Assembly: GCF_900660745.1 (NCBI RefSeq)
Contig: NZ_LR215048.1
Location: 1,240,001-1,304,000 of the forward strand
DNA: 64,000 nucleotides
Direction: 5' to 3'
Source: Haploplasma axanthum
GTDB lineage: Bacteria > Bacillota_I > Bacilli_A > Acholeplasmatales > Acholeplasmataceae
The position numbers were made by a program, and so were the translations under genes. The notes beneath the pieces were generated by a model. It did no database searches, was not told the DNA's origin, and saw only the letters and a list, made by a program, of their open reading frames with translations. Shown here in pieces: positions 35,344-44,506 of the stretch. The first letter of the stretch is position 1. Each line of letters starts with the position of its first letter.

Positions 35344-35838
35344 GTGAAAAAATTTACGATTGAAGATCTAGCAATTAATGCCATTATTGGGGCTTTTTAT
35401 GTTGCTTTGGTCTTTATTTTTAGTTTTACAAGTTTTGAAGTTGTTCAATTTAGAATTGCTGAATTTCTATTAATTCTCGTTCTCTTTAACCCAAAACTTG
35501 CACCAGGTTTAATACTTGGAACATTCTTGTCAAATCTAAACAGTCCATTTGGAATTGTCGATACTTTAGTTGGTACTTTAGCATCAACACTTGCAATAAC
35601 TGCAATGATTTTATTAAGAAAAATTCCATTGCTTGCATTACTAATGCCTGCATTATTTAATGGTTTAGTAGTTGGTTATATGATTTACTACTTATCATTA
35701 ACAGAAACAATAGTGCCATTTATTGGAGCATTCAGTTGGGTATTTTTAGGAGAATTTGTCGTTATGTTTGTTATTGGTTTACCAGTATATTATTACATAC
35801 GGAAGAATAAAAATATTCATGATTTACTAACAAAATAA
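35344..35838 (+). CDS. queT: Queuosine precursor ECF transporter S component
   Basis: This 164-residue membrane protein of the QueT family has about five hydrophobic segments and the conserved [17 protein letters not shown] segment with the following [16 protein letters not shown]. It supplies a queuine precursor (preQ1 or queuine) for the adjacent tgt. The GTG at 35344 is the start: GGGAGGA lies 7 bp upstream, and an extension to 35293 would run through the pseudoknot. Confidence 0.9.
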   Translation: MKKFTIEDLAINAIIGAFYVALVFIFSFTSFEVVQFRIAEFLLILVLFNPKLAPGLILGTFLSNLNSPFGIVDTLVGTLASTLAITAMILLRKIPLLALLMPALFNGLVVGYMIYYLSLTETIVPFIGAFSWVFLGEFVVMFVIGLPVYYYIRKNKNIHDLLTK

Positions 35839-35868
35839 AATTGAATTATTACTAGGAATTATTCATTC

Positions 35869-35893
35869 AGAGCTATTTAATAGCTCTTTTTCT
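35869..35893 (+). terminator. Terminator of queT
   Basis: GAGCTA-tttaa-TAGCTC followed by T5 and a further T-rich stretch, 30 bp after the stop codon. Confidence 0.85.
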
Positions 35894-35927
35894 TTATATA
35901 ACATTAAAACCAATGTATATAATATTC

Positions 35928-35956
35928 AAAAGAGAGCAATTTTCATTACTCCCTCT
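35928..35956 (-). terminator. Probable terminator of the large surface protein operon
   Basis: On the minus strand AGAGGGAGTAAT and TTGCTCTCT form an imperfect stem followed by TTTT. It is about 45 bp after the stop codon and less regular than the other terminators here. Confidence 0.5.
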
Positions 35957-35999
35957 ATTTGTAGATTCAAAGATATTTTATATTTTTTTAAAATTTATC

Positions 36000-38900
36000 T
36001 TATACGTAAAGTGCAATAAACAGTTTATCAAATGCATATGAAATGTTTCTAACACCTGAACTTGTTTGTTCTGTATTATAACCTGTAGTACCAGATGAGC
36101 CTGTTGATCCATATGAACCCATTGATCCTGAAGATCCATTATTACCATCAGCACCATTGCTTCCAGCGTCACCACCAGATCCGCCATATCCACCACTATT
36201 ACCTGAGCCTCCTGAACCACCAGCGCCCCCTACTCCAAATACATAAAGAGCATTTGTTGCAGCACTTCCATTTCCACCGCGGCCTCCAGAGCCACCGTTA
36301 CCACCATTTCCGCCATCTCCTGGATCACCAACTCCATTCCAGATATTAGTACTAGTATCACTAGCACCAGTTCCACCATTACCTCCAGAGCCTCCTTGAC
36401 CACCGTTACCACCGGCTCCTCCAGTAAATCTATAGTTACTAATTGTACTTACTTTTATCGATTCTTTTCCAACAACTCTAATAGCTAAACCACCTTCACC
36501 GCCGGCTCCTCCAGTTCCGCCATTTCCTCCTCTTGCTCCATTATCACCTTTTTTCGGTTTAAGCCAACTACCATTTGGATTTTGTACACCATTTGATCCA
36601 TATTGTCCATCTCCACCGCGGCCACCATTACCACCATTACCTCCAACAACAGTAATCCATGATTTATTATCATATTCACTAAAAGTAACTTTTGTAGCAT
36701 ATATTCCAGTTCCACCGGCCGATCCTGCCCCACCATACTTGCCAGTTATACCATTAGAATTTCCTATCGCCTGATTTTCAGTCCTATAATAACTAAGTCC
36801 ATTACCACCTAATCCACCAACTATCTTATTATGATTCTTATATATAATATACAGTTCAAAATTTGAACTTGCATCTATAGCATTAAATCCTCTTCCATTT
36901 ATATTCTGTTTTGGTCTAAAGTCCATTGAATCAAATCCCATTATCAATGCTGTACTTCTTGATGCTACTTCAATTGACATATTAGTCATTTCTCTATTAT
37001 CGCCAATAAAGGTTACTGACTTAACAGTAGCAGCAATTTTATACAAATATATACTTGTTCTTGATGCATTTTGTAAATCAATAATTACATATTCATCACC
37101 TATTGCAATAGTACCAGATAGATTTCTACTAATTCTTTCCCCTAACCATTTGGCTTCTATTCTTATATCTTTATAAATACCGAATGTTGTTTTAAATTCT
37201 TTATCGTTATATCTCCAATAATCAAAAATGTATCCAAAACGTCTTACCTCTGATATTTGATTGGTTGTAATTGGATTTTCAACAGTAAATGTATATCTGT
37301 TTCCACCTACAAATTCACCTTGATTAGTAACATATTCGATAGTATACTCAATTATTTCATAACGTGCATATAAGTATTCAACTTCATTAGTTCTATACCA
37401 TACAACTTCTCCTGATGCATTAATTACTTGATTACCATTATTCTCACTATCATACCATCCAATAAATTCATATCCATCTTTTCTTGGAACATCTAATTTT
37501 AAAACAGAACCATACGTTATTTCAATTTCAGAATTATCTTGATCATTAAATATATTTAAAGTATATTTTGATTCTTCATATTTTGGATAGAGTTTAATAT
37601 CTTCATAGATATCTAAATAACTATTTAAATGATATATTTTTCCATCTTCATCAAACCAATATAGAAAGTCCATACCTTTTATTTTTGGCGCTTCAATTGC
37701 TTGATCAAATGAGGATCCATATTTTTCAGTTCTACTTCCTAGTTTATTACCATTTTCATCAAAGAAGTCTATTATTATTGGTTTAACTTTTATTTGATTC
37801 TTTACTTCACTATAATAAATACTATTAATATAATAGTTATAATTACCTTCACTAACAAATAGTTCAACATCACTTGAACTTATAGTTCCATCTAATATTG
37901 CAGGTCGTGTTGATTTAAAGAGAATTGATTCTAAATTCAAACATTTTGTAAATGCATCTTTACCTATATTCTCAAGTGTTGTTGGTAAGATAATATTTTT
38001 TATCAAATTACTATTAAAACTATTTCCTGATATCTTTTTAATTCCTTCTGGAATAACTACATCAGTTTCTTCCCCGTTATATTGTATTAAAACCATTCCT
38101 AATGTAATAAAATCACTATTTTGGTTTTCTAACCATGGCGTATTTGAAAATGCATTGTCATCAGTATTTTTTAAATTTTGACCACCATTAATAACAGTTA
38201 ATGTACTATTAGAAAATGTATTAAGACCAACATGTTCAACATTATTCAAATCAATTTTTTGAATTATCTGATTATTCTCAAAAATATACGGTGACAAAAT
38301 TTTCACTTTTGATGGAACAATAAACTCAGTTACATTAGGATTAGCATAGATTGCTATTTGAGTATTTATATTAGAAGTATCCTTATCAATAAGAAAATTA
38401 TTTTCCCATGAATAATATCTATTGTTAGGTATATTGAAATTAGAAATGCCACTATGTAAAAAGGCACTTTCTCCTATATGGTGTAGACCGTTTGGAATAT
38501 CAAAACTAGTTAAATTAGGCATATATGAAAATGCACCTTTATCAATTTCAAGTAATCCAGAATTATTCTCAAATGTAATACTAGTTATATTTTCACTATT
38601 ATAAAAAGCATTTTTTCCTATACTAATTACAGTCTTTGGTATTACTACTTTAGTTAAATTCACTTGTCCATAAGCATTATTTGCAAATGCATAATCACCA
38701 ATAGCAACAACCTTCTTACCATTTATGTATGTAGGTATTACTAATGTATCTGAAATTGGTTTGCCTATGTATGAGCCAATTCCAATTTCATTATTACCAA
38801 CTTCATAAGTTTCATAGTCATTATTCAACTTTATTCCCATTGAAATATCTGAAAGAATATAAGTTCCTAATTCTTTATCTCTAGCTTCCAAGTTATGAGC

Positions 38901-40277
38901 AACAGCAGGCAGTGTCATCGATGTATTATTAAACTCACTATTAGAAAGCATAAAAGTCTTAGTAACTCTTTTAAACCCTAAATATTGCTCACCTGTACCT
39001 AAGTATAATCCTTCATATCCTAGCTGTGAACCTAAATCAACTAATCCATCATTATACCAAGATAAAAATGGTGGATGATAATCAAAATTAATCTCATTAG
39101 CTAATATTTGAACTACATCATCAAATACCACATCAGTTAAATCAAAAACTTTTGCAAGTTCTGAATATATTCCTATAGCTGTTTTTATTGCAGTTAGGAC
39201 TCCAAAAGGATTTTTTAATACATTAAGATTTAAACTAACAATTGCTGTATATATTCCAGCCATTAAAACAGTCTTATCAATATTAACTTTACCGTTAGTT
39301 TTATCACTTATTAGTTCTTGTAAATACTCTAGACTATGCTCTGTTGTTAAAGCTCCTGCAATCTGTAAAAGTGTTGCTTTCCCAGCAAGTGCCATAACAT
39401 TTATATGTGAGTATCTTGTTTCATAGTTCGAATTCCATCTATCCATATATTTCCCATATACACTTTTAGATGTTATATCTTCTGATGCTTCTTTGCTACC
39501 ACTAAAATTGAAATTGAAAAAAAATCTATCTAATGATGCAGATGTTGAGCCAGTATATGGTGTTCCCAAACTATACATTGAATGAACTAAATCTGGATGA
39601 TCAAGTGCATATTGCATATTTGTTATTCCACCTCTTGAGTGTCCTATTAAATTTATTTTTGGAAGTAATCCATTATTTAATACACGAATATCATATACTA
39701 ATTGACTTATTGCATAGTTAAATTCATCATATACAGCATCGTTTCTTCCAGCAGTAGCAGTTTCTGAAGCCTCAAAAAGTATTATACTATGTTTTGATAT
39801 ATCAGTAATGTTTCTTACAATCTTACCAGAATAATTAGTATGAGTATGACTAGCTCGTAACGAATCATAAAGTTCATCAGTTATATCTCTAATTTCCATT
39901 TGTCCATCAATTTTAACCCAATAGATATTAGAGTCAGTAATTTTAGCCATTCTAGTTATAATTGAATCTTTTGAATATGAGAATAAACTATTTTCGTTAT
40001 TTGACCAATGCGATGCACTGCCTTGAAGTCCATGTGTAAAGACTGTCAGTAAAGGTTCATTATCATCAACTACTATATTAGTTTTACTATTAAAATCATA
40101 TCTATCTTCGTTTGGTTGATAACTATCTTTGTATGTATATGTATTTGTTTCATTATATAATTCTTTATCTCCAATATTAAATCTTTTCATTTCTAACGCA
40201 TTAACACTTCTAGTTACATTTACTAAAAAAAACATTAAAATAAAACACGCTATTAATCCACTTATTATTTTTTTCAT
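36000..40277 (-). CDS. Giant secreted lipase / leucine-rich / InlB / Gly-rich surface protein
   Basis: The 1425-residue protein has a signal peptide (cleavage after about residue 27, VNA). An alpha/beta-hydrolase domain (about 70-470) follows with GHSRGG at 212-217 (Ser214) and candidate Asp410 (YNDGLVD) and His461 (AVAHNLE). BspA-type leucine-rich repeats (about 500-800, IGDYAFANN, IGKNAFYNS, IGESAFLHS) and about three InlB/Listeria-Bacteroides repeats (about 835-1045, GYEFIGWYDSE) come next. A Gly-rich region of GGN/GGS/GGT triplets (about 1150-1400) and a short C-terminal NISYAFDKLFIALYV end it. It has no LPxTG. It probably hydrolyses an ester such as a lipid and binds surfaces. AGGAGAT precedes the ATG, 2 bp after the lipoprotein cluster. 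Confidence 0.88.
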   Translation of the reverse strand: MKKIISGLIACFILMFFLVNVTRSVNALEMKRFNIGDKELYNETNTYTYKDSYQPNEDRYDFNSKTNIVVDDNEPLLTVFTHGLQGSASHWSNNENSLFSYSKDSIITRMAKITDSNIYWVKIDGQMEIRDITDELYDSLRASHTHTNYSGKIVRNITDISKHSIILFEASETATAGRNDAVYDEFNYAISQLVYDIRVLNNGLLPKINLIGHSRGGITNMQYALDHPDLVHSMYSLGTPYTGSTSASLDRFFFNFNFSGSKEASEDITSKSVYGKYMDRWNSNYETRYSHINVMALAGKATLLQIAGALTTEHSLEYLQELISDKTNGKVNIDKTVLMAGIYTAIVSLNLNVLKNPFGVLTAIKTAIGIYSELAKVFDLTDVVFDDVVQILANEINFDYHPPFLSWYNDGLVDLGSQLGYEGLYLGTGEQYLGFKRVTKTFMLSNSEFNNTSMTLPAVAHNLEARDKELGTYILSDISMGIKLNNDYETYEVGNNEIGIGSYIGKPISDTLVIPTYINGKKVVAIGDYAFANNAYGQVNLTKVVIPKTVISIGKNAFYNSENITSITFENNSGLLEIDKGAFSYMPNLTSFDIPNGLHHIGESAFLHSGISNFNIPNNRYYSWENNFLIDKDTSNINTQIAIYANPNVTEFIVPSKVKILSPYIFENNQIIQKIDLNNVEHVGLNTFSNSTLTVINGGQNLKNTDDNAFSNTPWLENQNSDFITLGMVLIQYNGEETDVVIPEGIKKISGNSFNSNLIKNIILPTTLENIGKDAFTKCLNLESILFKSTRPAILDGTISSSDVELFVSEGNYNYYINSIYYSEVKNQIKVKPIIIDFFDENGNKLGSRTEKYGSSFDQAIEAPKIKGMDFLYWFDEDGKIYHLNSYLDIYEDIKLYPKYEESKYTLNIFNDQDNSEIEITYGSVLKLDVPRKDGYEFIGWYDSENNGNQVINASGEVVWYRTNEVEYLYARYEIIEYTIEYVTNQGEFVGGNRYTFTVENPITTNQISEVRRFGYIFDYWRYNDKEFKTTFGIYKDIRIEAKWLGERISRNLSGTIAIGDEYVIIDLQNASRTSIYLYKIAATVKSVTFIGDNREMTNMSIEVASRSTALIMGFDSMDFRPKQNINGRGFNAIDASSNFELYIIYKNHNKIVGGLGGNGLSYYRTENQAIGNSNGITGKYGGAGSAGGTGIYATKVTFSEYDNKSWITVVGGNGGNGGRGGDGQYGSNGVQNPNGSWLKPKKGDNGARGGNGGTGGAGGEGGLAIRVVGKESIKVSTISNYRFTGGAGGNGGQGGSGGNGGTGASDTSTNIWNGVGDPGDGGNGGNGGSGGRGGNGSAATNALYVFGVGGAGGSGGSGNSGGYGGSGGDAGSNGADGNNGSSGSMGSYGSTGSSGTTGYNTEQTSSGVRNISYAFDKLFIALYV

Positions 40278-40279
40278 TA

Positions 40280-41035
40280 CTATTTATCTCCTATTCTTTC
40301 CCACTTAGCATATATTTTAGTTTCTATAAACTGATACACTCCTTCTTCATCATATTGCTTGCTTGGTATAATATCATTTTCAAAATCCCATTTATTTATT
40401 CCTTCTAACTCTTTATACCATCCCATAAAGTTATATCCTTCTTTATATGGATCTGGTGGTATTACATTTACTTTTGTTCCATCCGCATCATCTACAAAGA
40501 ATAAGTCATATTCTTCATTTCCTATATAATATGTAATATTTGCTGGTATGTAATTATATTTTTTATATACGTCAATATTTTGAATCTCTTTTAAAAAATT
40601 ATAATTAACAAAAAGTTTACTATATTTTAATGTGTAAATTTGTGCATAAAAACTTATCATTGGCGATATAGAACTAAGGTATACATTCACTTCTTGTTCT
40701 GCAGTATGGTTATATTTGATTGAAGTGCTTAAATTTATTGTTGATGGAAAATAAATGTTTTTTGCATTATCGATTTCAATTGGTTTATTACCACTTGCTA
40801 ATCTAGTCCCAATAAACTTAGCATGAAAACCATCAAGTATTGTAGGAAATATCAATGTTTCTTTTTTCTTTCCTTCTTCACTTAACCCTACTATTGCTAA
40901 ATTAACATCTGGATTTGTTACACCAAGTTTCGTATAAAGGAAATCTCCAGACTCTCTTGGATAATATCTACCCTTACAACTTATCAATGCTACAGATATA
41001 AATAATATTATTATTGCTAAAATTATTTTTTTCAT
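40280..41035 (-). CDS. InlB-repeat lipoprotein, copy A
   Basis: This 251-residue lipoprotein has a signal peptide with lipobox LISC (Cys near residue 20), so it is lipidated and cleaved by LspA. A central domain of about 150 residues, not recognised, is followed by an InlB-type repeat near the C-terminus (GYNFMGWYKELEG, ending KIYAKWE). The middle (about residues 100-155) is the most diverged of the three copies. The ATG at 41035 follows GGAGGTGA; the upstream in-frame start at 41050 has no site. It overlaps copy B by 4 bp. Confidence 0.9.
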   Translation of the reverse strand: MKKIILAIIILFISVALISCKGRYYPRESGDFLYTKLGVTNPDVNLAIVGLSEEGKKKETLIFPTILDGFHAKFIGTRLASGNKPIEIDNAKNIYFPSTINLSTSIKYNHTAEQEVNVYLSSISPMISFYAQIYTLKYSKLFVNYNFLKEIQNIDVYKKYNYIPANITYYIGNEEYDLFFVDDADGTKVNVIPPDPYKEGYNFMGWYKELEGINKWDFENDIIPSKQYDEEGVYQFIETKIYAKWERIGDK

Positions 41036-41784
41036 TGTTTCACCTCCCACTTAGCATATATTTTAGTTTCTATAAACTGATACTCTCCTTCTTCATCATA
41101 TTGCTTGCTTGGTATAATATCATTCTCAAAATCCCATTTATTTATTCCTTCTATCTCTTTATACCATCCTATAAAGTTATATCCTTCTTTATATGGATCT
41201 GGTGGTATTACATTCACCTTTGTTCCATCTGTATCATCTACAAAGAATAAATCATCTTCCTCATTATTGCCTATATAATATGCAATATTAGCTGGTATGT
41301 AGTTATATCTATTATCATATCCAAGTGCAATTTCTTCCATTAAATACTCGTACTTAACAAATATTTTACTGTTTTTTATTTGTTCTTTATATGGATACAT
41401 AGCTGGATCTGGAAATCTATATCCAAAATATATGTTAAGATTTTGTTCTTCTGTATGTTGGTATTTAATTGAACTTCTTAAGATTATAGTCGATGGAAAA
41501 TAAACACTTTTTGCATTACTAATTTCTATCGGTTTATTACCACTTGCAAATCTAGTTCCAATAAACTTAGCATGAAAACCATCAAGTATTGTAGGAAATA
41601 TCAAAGTTTCTTTTTTCTTTCCTTCTTCACTTAACCCTACTATTGCTAAATTTACATCAGGATTTACAACACCAAGTTTTGTATATAAGAAATCTCCAGA
41701 CTCTCTCGGATAATATCTACCCTTACAACTTATCAGAGTCATTGATATAAATACTAGTATTATTGCTAAAATTATTTTTTTCAT
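41032..41784 (-). CDS. InlB-repeat lipoprotein, copy B
   Basis: This 250-residue paralogue of copies A and C has the same signal peptide (lipobox LISC), central domain and C-terminal InlB-type repeat (GYNFIGWYKEIEG, ending KIYAKWE). It is closest to copy C through the IKYQHTEEQ segment, then differs in a variable stretch of about 50 residues (around 105-155). The ATG at 41784 follows GGTGGTGA. It overlaps copy C by 4 bp (ATGA). Confidence 0.9.
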   Translation of the reverse strand: MKKIILAIILVFISMTLISCKGRYYPRESGDFLYTKLGVVNPDVNLAIVGLSEEGKKKETLIFPTILDGFHAKFIGTRFASGNKPIEISNAKSVYFPSTIILRSSIKYQHTEEQNLNIYFGYRFPDPAMYPYKEQIKNSKIFVKYEYLMEEIALGYDNRYNYIPANIAYYIGNNEEDDLFFVDDTDGTKVNVIPPDPYKEGYNFIGWYKEIEGINKWDFENDIIPSKQYDEEGEYQFIETKIYAKWEVKQ

Positions 41785-42530
41785 TGTTTCACCACCCACT
41801 TAGCATATATTTTAGTTTCTATAAACTGATACTCTCCTTCTTCATCATATTGCTTGCTTGGTATAATATCATTCTCAAAATCCCATTTATTTATTCCTTC
41901 TATCTCTTTATACCATCCCATAAAGTTATATCCTTCTTTATATGGATCTGGTGGTATTACATTTACTTTTGTTCCATCCGCATCATCTACAAAGAATAAA
42001 TCTCTTTCTTCATTTCCAATATAATATGCAATATTAGCTGGTATATAGTTATACCACGCATCATGTCCTATTTTTTCTTCTTCAATCAAGTATTCATAGT
42101 TGATAAATATTTTACTGTTTTTTAAATACTCCTTTATTGGATACAAATTTGTATCAGGAAATCTTGATCCAATATATACATTCACTTCTTGTTCTTCTGT
42201 ATGTTGGTATTTAATTGAACTTCTTAAGATTATAGTCGATGGAAAATAAACACTTTTTGCATTACTAATTTCTATTGGTTTACTACCACTAGCAAATATA
42301 GTTCCAATTTTAGTAACATAAAAACCATCAAGTATAGTAGGAAATATTAGTGTTTCTTTTTTCTTTCCTTCTTCACTTAATCCAATTATCGCTATATTTA
42401 CATCTGGATTTGCAACTCCAATTTTTGAATAAAGAAAATCTCCAGACTCATAAGGATAGTGTTTACCACTACAACTTATTAACGTTACTGATATAAATAA
42501 TATTATTATTGCTAAAACTATTTTTTTCAT
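41781..42530 (-). CDS. InlB-repeat lipoprotein, copy C
   Basis: This 249-residue first gene of the cluster has a lipobox LISC signal peptide and the same domain plan as copies A and B. Its processed N-terminus reads CSGKHYPYESGDFLY, against CKGRYYPRESGDFLY in the others. A GGGGGAT site lies before the ATG, which is 34 bp downstream of the -10 element at 42564-42569. It begins an operon of C, B, A and the giant surface protein. Confidence 0.9.
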   Translation of the reverse strand: MKKIVLAIIILFISVTLISCSGKHYPYESGDFLYSKIGVANPDVNIAIIGLSEEGKKKETLIFPTILDGFYVTKIGTIFASGSKPIEISNAKSVYFPSTIILRSSIKYQHTEEQEVNVYIGSRFPDTNLYPIKEYLKNSKIFINYEYLIEEEKIGHDAWYNYIPANIAYYIGNEERDLFFVDDADGTKVNVIPPDPYKEGYNFMGWYKEIEGINKWDFENDIIPSKQYDEEGEYQFIETKIYAKWVVKQ

Positions 42531-42563
42531 CTACATATCCCCCAACATGTGTATTATAATTTG

Positions 42564-42592
42564 AGTATATCATTATTTTATTTTATTTTCAA
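42564..42592 (-). promoter_or_regulatory. Promoter of the lipoprotein / giant-protein operon
   Basis: TTGAAA at 42592-42587, a 17-bp spacer and TATACT at 42569-42564. No other promoter or terminator is visible before 36 kb, so a transcript of about 6.5 kb is likely. Confidence 0.75.
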
Positions 42593-42644
42593 GAATATTT
42601 AACATGTTAATTGAATTGGGCTCTTATTACATTTATATATATAA

Positions 42645-42674
42645 ACAAAAAAGCTGTTTGTAAAACAGCCTTTA
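42645..42674 (-). terminator. Terminator of lrgAB
   Basis: GGCTGTTTT-ac-AAAACAGCT-like hairpin (GCTGTTT/AAACAGC) followed by T7 on the minus strand, 20 bp after the lrgB stop. Confidence 0.85.
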
Positions 42675-42690
42675 ATAATACAAATTTATT

Positions 42691-43380
42691 TTAAAATAAA
42701 CTAACAATAATATTATATACTAATGGGGATATAATAACGGTTGTTATTCCTGTAATAATTAAAGATAATGTTGCCATGCTTGCATGAACTTCTCCAAGTT
42801 CAGCAGCTCTTGAAGTTCCAACAGCATGTGCTGCTGATCCTAATGATAAGCCTTGTGCAATTGGGCTATTAATTTTAAATACTTTAAAGATAAATGGTGA
42901 TACTACTGCACCAAGAATTCCAGTAATAATCACGATGGCAACCGTTAAGTTCTCAATTCCTGATAATCCCTTTGAGATATCAAGGGCAATTGCTGTTGTT
43001 ACTGATTTTGGTACTACTGTAGCAACCATTGCATCACTTAATCTTAGAATTACTGCTAATACTCCAATAACTAATGCATGAACAATTACTCCCGAAAAAA
43101 TAGTTAATAAAACAATTTTCCAATTCTTTTTTAATAATTCTAAGTTTTGATATAGTGGGACAGCTAATGAAACAGTTGCAGGTCCTATTAAAAATGTAAT
43201 GAAACTTGCACCAGTTTTATATCTATGATAATCAATTTTAAAAACAATTAAAATAATCATGATAAATATTGAACTAATTAATAATGGATTTAGTACTGAA
43301 AGTTTCGTTTTCTTTTGAATAAACGTACATAATAAATATATTCCGAAAGTTATTGTTATACTCCATGTTATATCATTCAT
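42691..43380 (-). CDS. lrgB: LrgB/CidB-family membrane protein
   Basis: This 229-residue protein with about seven membrane segments has the LrgB-type motifs PATVSLAVPLYQNLE, MVATVVPKSVTTAIALDISKG and GSAAHAVGTSRAAELGE. LrgA/LrgB homologues affect murein hydrolase export and, in several Firmicutes and plants, organic-acid (pyruvate or glycolate) transport; in a possibly wall-less cell the transport role is more attractive. The ATG at 43380 follows AAGGGTG; it overlaps lrgA by 8 bp. Confidence 0.9.
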   Translation of the reverse strand: MNDITWSITITFGIYLLCTFIQKKTKLSVLNPLLISSIFIMIILIVFKIDYHRYKTGASFITFLIGPATVSLAVPLYQNLELLKKNWKIVLLTIFSGVIVHALVIGVLAVILRLSDAMVATVVPKSVTTAIALDISKGLSGIENLTVAIVIITGILGAVVSPFIFKVFKINSPIAQGLSLGSAAHAVGTSRAAELGEVHASMATLSLIITGITTVIISPLVYNIIVSLF

Positions 43381-43717
43381 GTTTAACACCCTTTTCTGCA
43401 ATAACTGCGGTTGTTATTAATGTTATGATTGTTGATACAACTAAAATTAAAAGGATTTCAAACCAGCTTACTTTTATAATATCAAAGTATTGCATAATAC
43501 CAACGCATAATGGAACAAACAAAAATGCCATGTTCTTTTGTAACCATTTTGAAACATCTTTTATTTGATCAACTTTAACTATTTTAGTCATTAAAGCAAC
43601 AAATAAAAGTAATAATCCAATTACACTTCCAGGAAAACTAAAAGGCAAAATTGAAGCAATTAATTCTCCTAGTAAAGTAAAGATTAAAATAATAAATAAT
43701 TCTAAAACTATTTTCAT
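43373..43717 (-). CDS. lrgA: LrgA/CidA-family holin-like protein
   Basis: This 114-residue protein with four membrane segments has the CidA/LrgA motif LGELIASILPFSFPGSVIGLLLLFVAL. The ATG at 43717 is preferred because GGGT lies about 8 bp upstream; an in-frame ATG at 43735 is a weaker alternative. It is the partner of lrgB, in a two-gene operon divergent from the nitroreductase gene. Confidence 0.88.
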   Translation of the reverse strand: MKIVLELFIILIFTLLGELIASILPFSFPGSVIGLLLLFVALMTKIVKVDQIKDVSKWLQKNMAFLFVPLCVGIMQYFDIIKVSWFEILLILVVSTIITLITTAVIAEKGVKHE

Positions 43718-43752
43718 ATTATCTACCCGATTCATTCAAATTTTCTTCTTTA

Positions 43753-43761
43753 ATTATAGCA
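43753..43761 (-). promoter_or_regulatory. Extended -10 promoter of lrgAB
   Basis: TGCTATAAT on the minus strand, about 35 bp before the lrgA start; -35 weak. Confidence 0.6.
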
Positions 43762-43825
43762 CAAAATAATAATTCAACTTAAGCATTTTCTTATTTTCAT
43801 ATTTAAGGTTATTTTTTTTACTGTA

Positions 43826-43834
43826 TGTTATAAT
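43826..43834 (+). promoter_or_regulatory. Extended -10 promoter of the nitroreductase gene
   Basis: TGTTATAAT, 24 bp before the ATG at 43859. Confidence 0.65.
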
Positions 43835-43858
43835 TTATCAAGAAACGGAGGAATATAG

Positions 43859-44464
43859 ATGTCGATATTTTTAGATAGACGTTCAATAAGAAAATATAAA
43901 AAAGATGTAAAAATTGATAAAAATACTTTAAATGAAATGATTGAAGTTGCAATGCGTGCACCAAGTTCAATGAATCTACAACCAACTCGTTTAGTTGTTT
44001 TAGAAAGTAATGAAGCGAAAGAAAAAATTAGACCAATTCTTTTTGGTAATCAACTTCAGTTAGATACTGCTTCTCACTTCATTGTCATTTTTACAGATTT
44101 AAATAAATATGATAAGGCAGATAAAATTTTTAAATCAGCATTTGATTTAGGAATAATACCTAAAGAAGTAATGGATTCACAATTATCAAGAATTAGTGAA
44201 ATCAAAAAAACAGTTCCAGAAACAAAAGTACTACATGATGGTATATTAGATGGTGGATTGTTTGCTATGCAATTCATGTTGGTTGCGAGAGAATATGGTT
44301 ATGATACTTGCCCAATTGGTGGCTTTAATAGATCATTAATAAATGAGGCATTAAACATCGATAAGCATTTACATCCGGTACTAATCCTTTCAGTTGGTAA
44401 AAGTGATGAGTCTGGGTATCAATCATACCGATTACCATTAAGTGATACAGTGATTTATAAGTAA
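43859..44464 (+). CDS. Nitroreductase-family flavoprotein
   Basis: This 201-residue protein with the nitroreductase fold starts RRSIRKYKKDVKIDKNTLNEMIE and has the FMN-binding APSSMNLQPTRLVV motif and the C-terminal CPIGGFN and LSVGKSDESG segments. It is likely an NAD(P)H-dependent FMN oxidoreductase of unknown substrate. GGAGGAATATAG precedes the ATG. It is monocistronic, with a terminator shared with the convergent flavin reductase gene. Confidence 0.9.
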   Translation: MSIFLDRRSIRKYKKDVKIDKNTLNEMIEVAMRAPSSMNLQPTRLVVLESNEAKEKIRPILFGNQLQLDTASHFIVIFTDLNKYDKADKIFKSAFDLGIIPKEVMDSQLSRISEIKKTVPETKVLHDGILDGGLFAMQFMLVAREYGYDTCPIGGFNRSLINEALNIDKHLHPVLILSVGKSDESGYQSYRLPLSDTVIYK

Positions 44465-44468
44465 AAAT

Positions 44469-44503
44469 AAAAGATTAGAGTTTGAAATTCTAATCTTTTT
44501 TTA
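44469..44503. terminator. Bidirectional terminator, nitroreductase / flavin reductase
   Basis: AAGATTAGA and TCTAATCTT arms with a 9-nt loop, T7 on the plus strand and T-rich on the minus strand; lies between two convergent genes. Confidence 0.85.
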
Positions 44504-44506
44504 TCG

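Noticed and set aside
35300-35345. queT starting at 35293 with an 18-residue N-terminal extension
   Set aside because: The extension would translate the pseudoknot; GTG at 35344 has a strong GGGAGGA site.
36095-36349. His-rich plus-strand frame and Val/Glu-rich minus frames inside the Gly-rich domain
   Set aside because: They are shadows of GGN/GGT codon repeats of the giant protein read in other frames; no ribosome sites.
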